DNA of 64,000 bases from Clostridiales bacterium UBA6114 (GTDB lineage: Bacteria > Bacillota > Clostridia > Oscillospirales > Butyricicoccaceae), in the NCBI GenBank assembly GCA_002423435.1, contig DIWE01000018.1, positions 53,907 through 117,906 of the forward strand, in the 5' to 3' direction. The notes under the pieces are model-generated. The model was given only the letters and a program-made list of their open reading frames with translations, searched no databases and had not been told where the DNA came from. The position numbers and the translations under genes were made by a program. Positions 59,142-64,000 of the stretch are shown piece by piece. Numbering within the stretch: position 1 is the first letter of the stretch; each line of letters starts with the position of its first letter.

Positions 59142-60440
59142 TTATTGCGCCGGGGCGTCCCTAAATCCGGAAAAGGACGGGAATACAATCGGGGTTTGCT
59201 CCTTCTCCTTCGGAAAGATTCTGGTTTCCTCATAGATGCCGTAGCTTTTTCCGCCGTCCGACGCATATAAAAAATCAAACGACATCGTTTGCCTGTTTAA
59301 AAGCCCGTCGGGGCCGATCTCGTATATAAGGTTTAAGCTGCCGACCGTTTTTTCGGCGATGTCCGGGCCGTTTTCACCGGAAAAATCGATCGCCCCGTTA
59401 TAGAGCGAGCCGTCCACCGTAAGCTCTATATTTAAGTTTTCCCCGTTTTTCGTTTCGGTATAAGCCGAAATCTCCCCCGCGCCGAAGGGAAGTCTTCCCG
59501 CGTCGGGATCTTTTGGGAAAATTGTCTCGATTTCCGTCTCAAATTTAATTTTTTCATTTGCCGAATTTTCGAGATATGCGATACCGTTTTTATAATAGAG
59601 CCTGCTCCAGCCGGTTTCCCCCGCGCTGTCGTAGGTGATTTCGGAAAAGGCCTCCGGCTCTTCCCCGTCTAAGCTTCGTTTGACGACCGCTTTCTGCGAA
59701 TACTCTCCGCCGGGGATCAGTTTCAGCGTACAAGAGGAGTGCGCCTCGCTCTTTGTCAGAGCGTCCGTGTTTATAAGCGCCGCCTCAAGAGACGCGCATA
59801 CTTCAAAAAGCCCTTTGATTTCCGCCGCCGGCTCCGTCTGCCCGTTTTCTTCGATCCACCGGCCGAGAAGCGTTTCCGTTCCGCCTTCGCCTGAAGAAGG
59901 ACTGCACGAAAGCGCCTCAAAGGTAAGCGCGGCCATATGGCCCCGCAAAAACGGCTTGTCCTTGAGCTCGTTCGACATGGCCTCGTCTAAAAGCCCGATG
60001 CCGAGCGCAAAATCCCTGGCCGTATTTGAGTTGAAATCCCCGTTTGCGTCGCTATAGCCGAGCGCGCGGAGCAGATAGGTCAGATACATGTCGGCGGTGC
60101 ACTCCGCGTAGGGCTTGAAAAACCGCCCGGACGAGCCCTTGACGACGCCTTTTTGATACAGGTATTCCACAGAGGGATCAGCCCAGGACGGCACGTCGAT
60201 AAACGGGTGCGCATCACCCCCGCCCGCCGCCTTCCCGGCCGAAATCAGCCGCGAAACCAAGACGGCGGCCTCAAGCCTCGTAGGCGCGCGGGAAAGCTGG
60301 TAGCCGCCCGCGCTGCCGCGCAGGAGCTGCAGCCGGTTTAAATAATCGGCCTGTCTCGAAAAATCCGCGGCAGACGCCGCCGAGGTAAAAAGGAACATCA
60401 AAATCGCGGCAAGGGCAACTTGCAGCAGTCGCTTTTTCAT
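59142..60440 (-). CDS. S-layer homology (SLH) domain protein
   Basis: 432 residues with a signal peptide (cleavage near SAASA, about 24). SLH modules cover about 28-190 (LSRAPTRLEAAVLVSRLI, FIDVPSWADPSVEYLYQKGVVKGSSGRFFKP, and a third weaker repeat). The rest is an uncharacterised beta-rich domain (about 210-432). It is exported and held on secondary wall polymer. Outer-surface function unknown. Confidence 0.85.
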   Translation of the reverse strand: MKKRLLQVALAAILMFLFTSAASAADFSRQADYLNRLQLLRGSAGGYQLSRAPTRLEAAVLVSRLISAGKAAGGGDAHPFIDVPSWADPSVEYLYQKGVVKGSSGRFFKPYAECTADMYLTYLLRALGYSDANGDFNSNTARDFALGIGLLDEAMSNELKDKPFLRGHMAALTFEALSCSPSSGEGGTETLLGRWIEENGQTEPAAEIKGLFEVCASLEAALINTDALTKSEAHSSCTLKLIPGGEYSQKAVVKRSLDGEEPEAFSEITYDSAGETGWSRLYYKNGIAYLENSANEKIKFETEIETIFPKDPDAGRLPFGAGEISAYTETKNGENLNIELTVDGSLYNGAIDFSGENGPDIAEKTVGSLNLIYEIGPDGLLNRQTMSFDFLYASDGGKSYGIYEETRIFPKEKEQTPIVFPSFSGFRDAPAQ

Positions 60441-60465
60441 ATGGCACCTCCTGTGTTGCGGTAAT

Positions 60466-60497
60466 GAAAAAGCATCCGGTTTCTATTCCGAATGCTT
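60466..60497 (-). terminator. Terminator of the yloU-yloV operon
   Basis: On the minus strand AAGCATTCGG pairs with CCGGATGCTT (one G-U) around an 8-nt loop, followed by TTTTTC. Confidence 0.8.
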
Positions 60498-60520
60498 CAT
60501 AAGCGGCCAAACTATATGCC

Positions 60521-62179
60521 TTATTCTACCGAGATAATAAAATAATAAACCGGCTGTCCTCCGTCGACAACGGTAATTTCCGCACCCCGCGCCGCTTTTT
60601 CAAAAACGGCTCGTACCGTTTCGACCTGTTTTTCCGACGCCTCGCAGCCGGTGACGATCGTGACAAAAGAAGCGTCCTTTTTCGACATCTCGTTTGCCAG
60701 CCGTTTTACGACATCGGTGAACCTTCTGCCGTGGTGGAAGAGCCTCCCGTCGAGAAGCGCGATAAAGTCGCCTTCCCTGATGCGTCGCTCGCCGAACACG
60801 GAGTCGCGCGCGGCATAGGTGACGAGGCCCGTCAAAACCGTTTTCATCGCTTCGGTCATCGCGCTTACGTTCTGCTCGACGTCTGAATCCGCGTTAAACG
60901 CAAGCATCGCCGACATTCCCTGGGGAATAGATTTCGACGGCAGCACGATCACTCTCTTCGGCGAAAGCGGGATCGCCTGTTCGGCCGCCATGATAATATT
61001 CTTGTTGTTCGGCAGCACGAAAACCGTTTCCGCCTTCGTCGCGTCGACCGCGAGAAGGATATCCTCGGTCGAGGGGTTCATCGTCTGCCCGCCCGAAACC
61101 ACATGGTCGGCGCCGAGATCGCGGAAGATCGCGTCAAGGCCCGCTCCGGCCGCGACGGCGACAAAGCCGTATTTCTGTTCCGGCTCGGCGACTTTATGCT
61201 CGGGGGGCGGCGCCGCCGTGCCGTTTAATACCTTTTCGGTATGCTGCTGTCTCATGTTCTCGATTTTGACGTTTAGGAGCGCTCCGTATTTCAGCGCCTC
61301 GGAAAGGACGCGGTCGGGCGTGTTCGTATGCACGTGCACCTTGATGAGCTCCTCGTCGTCGACGACGACGACGCTGTCGCCGATCGATTCCAAAAGCGTC
61401 TTCAAGCGCCCCACGCTCCGCTTTCCGTCTTCGCGGCCGACGATAAATTCCGTACAGTAGGCATACCGGATCTCGTTTGTGTCGAAGCTTCCGAAATCCG
61501 CGCCCTTCGGCGCCTCTTCGACCGCCTCGCCGGCCGGCGCGAAGGTCAGGACGCGCGGGGCTTTCCCGGAAAAGGACTGCCGCATCCCCTCGAGGATCAC
61601 GATATAGCCGAACGCTCCGGCGTCGACAACGCCGGCTTTCTTGAGCACGGGGTTCTGCTCGGTGGTTTTTTGGAGCGCGTCATGCGCCGTGTCGATCAGA
61701 GTGTCGAACATGCTCGCAATATCGGCGCCGTTTTCGGCCTCTTCGACCGCTTTTTCAGCCGATACCCTCGAAACGGTGAGAATCGTGCCTTCCGCCGGCT
61801 TCATAACCGCCCGGTAGGCGGTTTCAACGCCGTCCTGGAGCGCGTGCGCGAAATCGAGAGCCTCGGCGGTGTTCAAATCCTTCAGCCTTTTCGCGATCCC
61901 GCGGAACAAAAGCGACAGGATCACGCCGGAGTTGCCGCGCGCGCCTCTTAAAAGCGCGGACGCGGTCAGCTCGGCAACCCGTCCGAGCGGCGGCTGGTTG
62001 TCGAGCTTTGAAAGCTCGGAAAGAGCGTTTGACATCGTAAGCGACATATTGGTTCCGGTATCTCCGTCCGGAACCGGGAACACGTTTAATTCATTTGCCT
62101 GTTGTTTTTTATCTTCAATCGCGCAAGCGGCCTCAATGATCATATTCTTGAAAGTCAGACCGTCAATTACCTTAGCCAA
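60521..62179 (-). CDS. yloV: DAK2 domain protein YloV (FakA-like kinase)
   Basis: 552 residues. The N-terminal DhaL/DAK2 domain has VPDGDTGTNMSLTM (about 36-49, Mg-ATP acids) and GARGNSGVILSLLFRG. A C-terminal part resembles the DegV-linked domain of FakA. FakA phosphorylates fatty acids bound to FakB. It follows the Asp23-family gene by 15 bp, the conserved Gram-positive pairing. Confidence 0.93.
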   Translation of the reverse strand: MAKVIDGLTFKNMIIEAACAIEDKKQQANELNVFPVPDGDTGTNMSLTMSNALSELSKLDNQPPLGRVAELTASALLRGARGNSGVILSLLFRGIAKRLKDLNTAEALDFAHALQDGVETAYRAVMKPAEGTILTVSRVSAEKAVEEAENGADIASMFDTLIDTAHDALQKTTEQNPVLKKAGVVDAGAFGYIVILEGMRQSFSGKAPRVLTFAPAGEAVEEAPKGADFGSFDTNEIRYAYCTEFIVGREDGKRSVGRLKTLLESIGDSVVVVDDEELIKVHVHTNTPDRVLSEALKYGALLNVKIENMRQQHTEKVLNGTAAPPPEHKVAEPEQKYGFVAVAAGAGLDAIFRDLGADHVVSGGQTMNPSTEDILLAVDATKAETVFVLPNNKNIIMAAEQAIPLSPKRVIVLPSKSIPQGMSAMLAFNADSDVEQNVSAMTEAMKTVLTGLVTYAARDSVFGERRIREGDFIALLDGRLFHHGRRFTDVVKRLANEMSKKDASFVTIVTGCEASEKQVETVRAVFEKAARGAEITVVDGGQPVYYFIISVE

Positions 62180-62194
62180 AGAGCGCTCCCCCTG

Positions 62195-62545
62195 TTAGCC
62201 GACGCTGATCGAGTCGACAAAAATTTCGACATTGTTCACCTTAATGCCGGTCATGCGCTCAACATGATAGCGCACCTGATTGATAATCGCCTGGCATGCG
62301 GCCGTAATGTTCACCCCGTGCTCAACCGCGATGTGAAGTTCGATTTCAAGCTCTCCCGCCTCGTTTTGGGTGGCCTTCACCCCGCGGCTCATCGATTCCT
62401 TTTTGAGCAGTTTTACAATTCCGTCGGCCATATTGCGCACGGTCATGCCCTTGACGCCGAAGCAGTTGGTCGCGGCGCACCCGGCAATGGACGAAATGGC
62501 CTCGGGAGCGATGTCGATCGTTCCTTTATCATTTTGTATTGTCAC
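62195..62545 (-). CDS. yloU: Asp23/Gls24 family envelope stress protein YloU
   Basis: 116 residues. IDIAPEAISSIAGCAATNCFGVKGM and VNITAACQAIINQVRYHVERMTG are the family blocks. It is membrane-associated through partners and paired with yloV. It is first in its operon, with a candidate TATAAT box near 62620. Confidence 0.93.
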   Translation of the reverse strand: MTIQNDKGTIDIAPEAISSIAGCAATNCFGVKGMTVRNMADGIVKLLKKESMSRGVKATQNEAGELEIELHIAVEHGVNITAACQAIINQVRYHVERMTGIKVNNVEIFVDSISVG

Positions 62546-62661
62546 GTGATTAGTCCCTCCTTTAATTCGGGAATCAGGACGGATTCGGGAAATCCATGTG
62601 TGTTTTACTATTTTATTATATCTGCCCCGTTTTTACAACCCCTTCTTCCGCTATGCGGTCA

Positions 62662-64000
62662 CTAAAGGCATTTGACCCGGTCGTGGCAGCTGAAAATGAT
62701 CACCTGTCTCCTCTGCGCGATTTCCTCGAGGACCCTGACCGCAAGAGCGAGGCGCTCGTCGTCGAAGCTTATGAACACGTCGTCTAAAATGAGCGGCGCC
62801 AAGGTATCGCTTTTCAGGATCATATCGCACAGCGCAAGCCGCAACGACAGATACAGCTGGTCGGCCGTGCCCTGGGAAAACCAGATGACTTCGCGCATTT
62901 TTCCGTCCGGGCAGGAGGCCATAAGCTCCCGGAAGCCCTGTTTGATCAGCACCTTCTCATATTTGCCGCCCGTCATCCGCTCGAAATACTCGCCCGCTTT
63001 TTGGGAAAGCACGGGCGAGACTCTTTTCGAAAGCTCCTCCGACGCTTCCCGAAGTACCTCGGCCGACTCCTCGAGCGCCGCGTACTTAAACTGCAAAAGG
63101 TCGATTTTCCGGGCGGTGTCCTCCCGCTCGCTCTCCAGCACCGCGAGGTCGCCGATCTGCTGCATGCGCCCCGTGACGGCGTTTACTTCGCCGAACAGCG
63201 AGGCGTAATCCTCGTTTAAGAGGCTTAATTTGTTCTTATAAGCCGATATATCACCCTCCGGCCTCACGGACGCCGGTTTTTCCTGCCGGGATGCGTCGAT
63301 CGCGTTATAAAGCGCCGCCTCGGTTTCCTTCGCCGCTTTGAGCCGGTAATGAAGGTCGTTGAATTCGATGATTTTTTTATCGAGAGCCTTGAGCTCGCCT
63401 AAAAGCTCCTCGGTCGTTTTTCCGGACAAACCGAGAAAATCCGTGATGTCGGCAAGCGTTTTCGAGGCGACTTCCAGCTCTTTTTTCGCCTCCTCGCTCC
63501 TTGCCTGCGCTTGCTTGTATTTTAATTCGAGCTCCTCTGCGGTCTTTTCAAGCTCCGCCTGTTCCTTCTCCTTCTGCTTTACAAAAAGCGCCTGTTTTTT
63601 CTGCGACGAGAGCTTTAATAGCCCAAAAAGCAGCAGCAAAAGTCCGAGGGCGGCAAGGGCCGCGGCGCCCGGCGGCATGGACAAAAAGGCGAGGGCGGCG
63701 GCACCCGCCTCCATGATCAACGATATGATTATAATCGCCTTTGCCGGAAATTTTTTAGCGCTTTTCGGCATATTTTGCGCGTTTCGCCTAAGCTCGGTTT
63801 TTTCATAGTCCTCCCAGAGCGACGAACGATGGTCGTCCGCGGCTTTTTTGACCGTCTTTTTTTCGCGCACCGTGGAGACGAGATCCGACACGTCGCTTAA
63901 AAAGGCCCGGTCGATCTGCTGGTCCGAAAAGGTGACGTTTTGCCTCGCTTTCTCGTACGCCTCCTGTATGTTTTGCACCTGCGCCTGCGCCGCCTTTACC
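62662..64000 (-). CDS. C-terminal part of a YhaN/SbcC-like AAA ATPase (cut by window edge)
   Basis: At least 446 residues, with the frame open through the right edge. A GTG at 63978 is not a convincing start, because coiled-coil sequence continues upstream. Long coiled coils flank two adjacent membrane helices (AIIIISLIMEAGAAALAFLS and AALAALGLLLLLFGLLKL). The C-terminus has the ABC-type signature FSQGTADQLYLSLRLAL and Walker B TLAPLILDDVFISFD. YhaN-type proteins pair with an SbcD-like nuclease (YhaM/YhaO) in DNA processing. The nuclease would lie outside the window. Confidence 0.85.
   Translation of the reverse strand, partial: VKAAQAQVQNIQEAYEKARQNVTFSDQQIDRAFLSDVSDLVSTVREKKTVKKAADDHRSSLWEDYEKTELRRNAQNMPKSAKKFPAKAIIIISLIMEAGAAALAFLSMPPGAAALAALGLLLLLFGLLKLSSQKKQALFVKQKEKEQAELEKTAEELELKYKQAQARSEEAKKELEVASKTLADITDFLGLSGKTTEELLGELKALDKKIIEFNDLHYRLKAAKETEAALYNAIDASRQEKPASVRPEGDISAYKNKLSLLNEDYASLFGEVNAVTGRMQQIGDLAVLESEREDTARKIDLLQFKYAALEESAEVLREASEELSKRVSPVLSQKAGEYFERMTGGKYEKVLIKQGFRELMASCPDGKMREVIWFSQGTADQLYLSLRLALCDMILKSDTLAPLILDDVFISFDDERLALAVRVLEEIAQRRQVIIFSCHDRVKCL

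Overview
The window looks like the chromosome of an endospore-forming, fairly GC-rich member of the Clostridia (Firmicutes). The reasons are a spoVT regulator, an alpha/beta small acid-soluble spore protein with a sigma-G-like promoter, the Gram-positive nusA-ylxR-ylxQ-infB gene order, the Asp23/YloV pair, strong AGGAGG ribosome binding sites and consensus TTGACA/TATAAT promoters. No tRNA, rRNA, CRISPR array, phage gene or transposase gene was seen. Almost all genes read on the minus strand.

Layout. (1) 1-10.9 kb: a catabolic locus. An MmgE/PrpD-family gene reads rightward. A long minus-strand operon holds PrpF-like isomerase, class III CoA-transferase, HMG-CoA-lyase-type lyase, LeuC/LeuD-type dehydratase, and a TAXI-type TRAP permease and binding protein. 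I read it as uptake and cleavage of a branched unsaturated dicarboxylate, with hydration, CoA activation and lyase steps. The promoter is perfect consensus and is flanked by two identical LacI/CcpA-type palindromes. (2) 10.9-14.4 kb: a small envelope-polysaccharide operon (membrane glycosyltransferase, GtrA, GT2), interrupted by a 165-bp palindromic element. (3) 14.4-15.1 kb: a GEMM-I (cyclic di-GMP) riboswitch in front of a 62-residue Cys-containing peptide with a lasso-leader-like YxxPxL motif. This is the most novel item. (4) 15-35.3 kb: a DeoR regulator, then a minus operon (hydantoinase A/B, DctPQM TRAP transporter, ornithine-cyclodeaminase-like protein, two SDRs, BtpA) and two divergent FGGY kinase units. 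The rightward unit carries HAD phosphatase, two xylose-isomerase-like TIM barrels (one UlaE/SgbU-like), SDR, ribulose-phosphate epimerase with an apparent ACG start, and an AraD/FucA-type aldolase/epimerase. Together these resemble the E. coli yia/sgb L-xylulose route. A palindrome shared between the divergent promoters suggests joint control.

(5) 35.3-39.8 kb: a PEP/pyruvate-binding-domain protein, an M20-like protein that has lost most catalytic residues, and a 264-bp inverted-repeat element abutting ribF. (6) 39.8-48.4 kb: the housekeeping translation operon rimP-nusA-ylxR-ylxQ-infB-rbfA-nrnA-truB-ribF, then spoVT. (7) 48.7-57.0 kb: a second TAXI transporter locus with class-V PLP enzyme, IclR regulator, M29-like hydrolase, alanine dehydrogenase and HpcH/HpaI aldolase, with two identical putative IclR sites around its promoter. 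(8) 57.5-64 kb: DUF3006 plus ComEC-like MBL lipoprotein, spore protein, SLH protein, YloV/YloU, and the end of a YhaN/SbcC-like ATPase cut by the window edge.

Three copies of a 43-46 bp hairpin repeat sit between transcription units (1.8, 48.6 and 57.5 kb). Functions come from reading motifs by eye. Substrates are inferences, and no database search was run.
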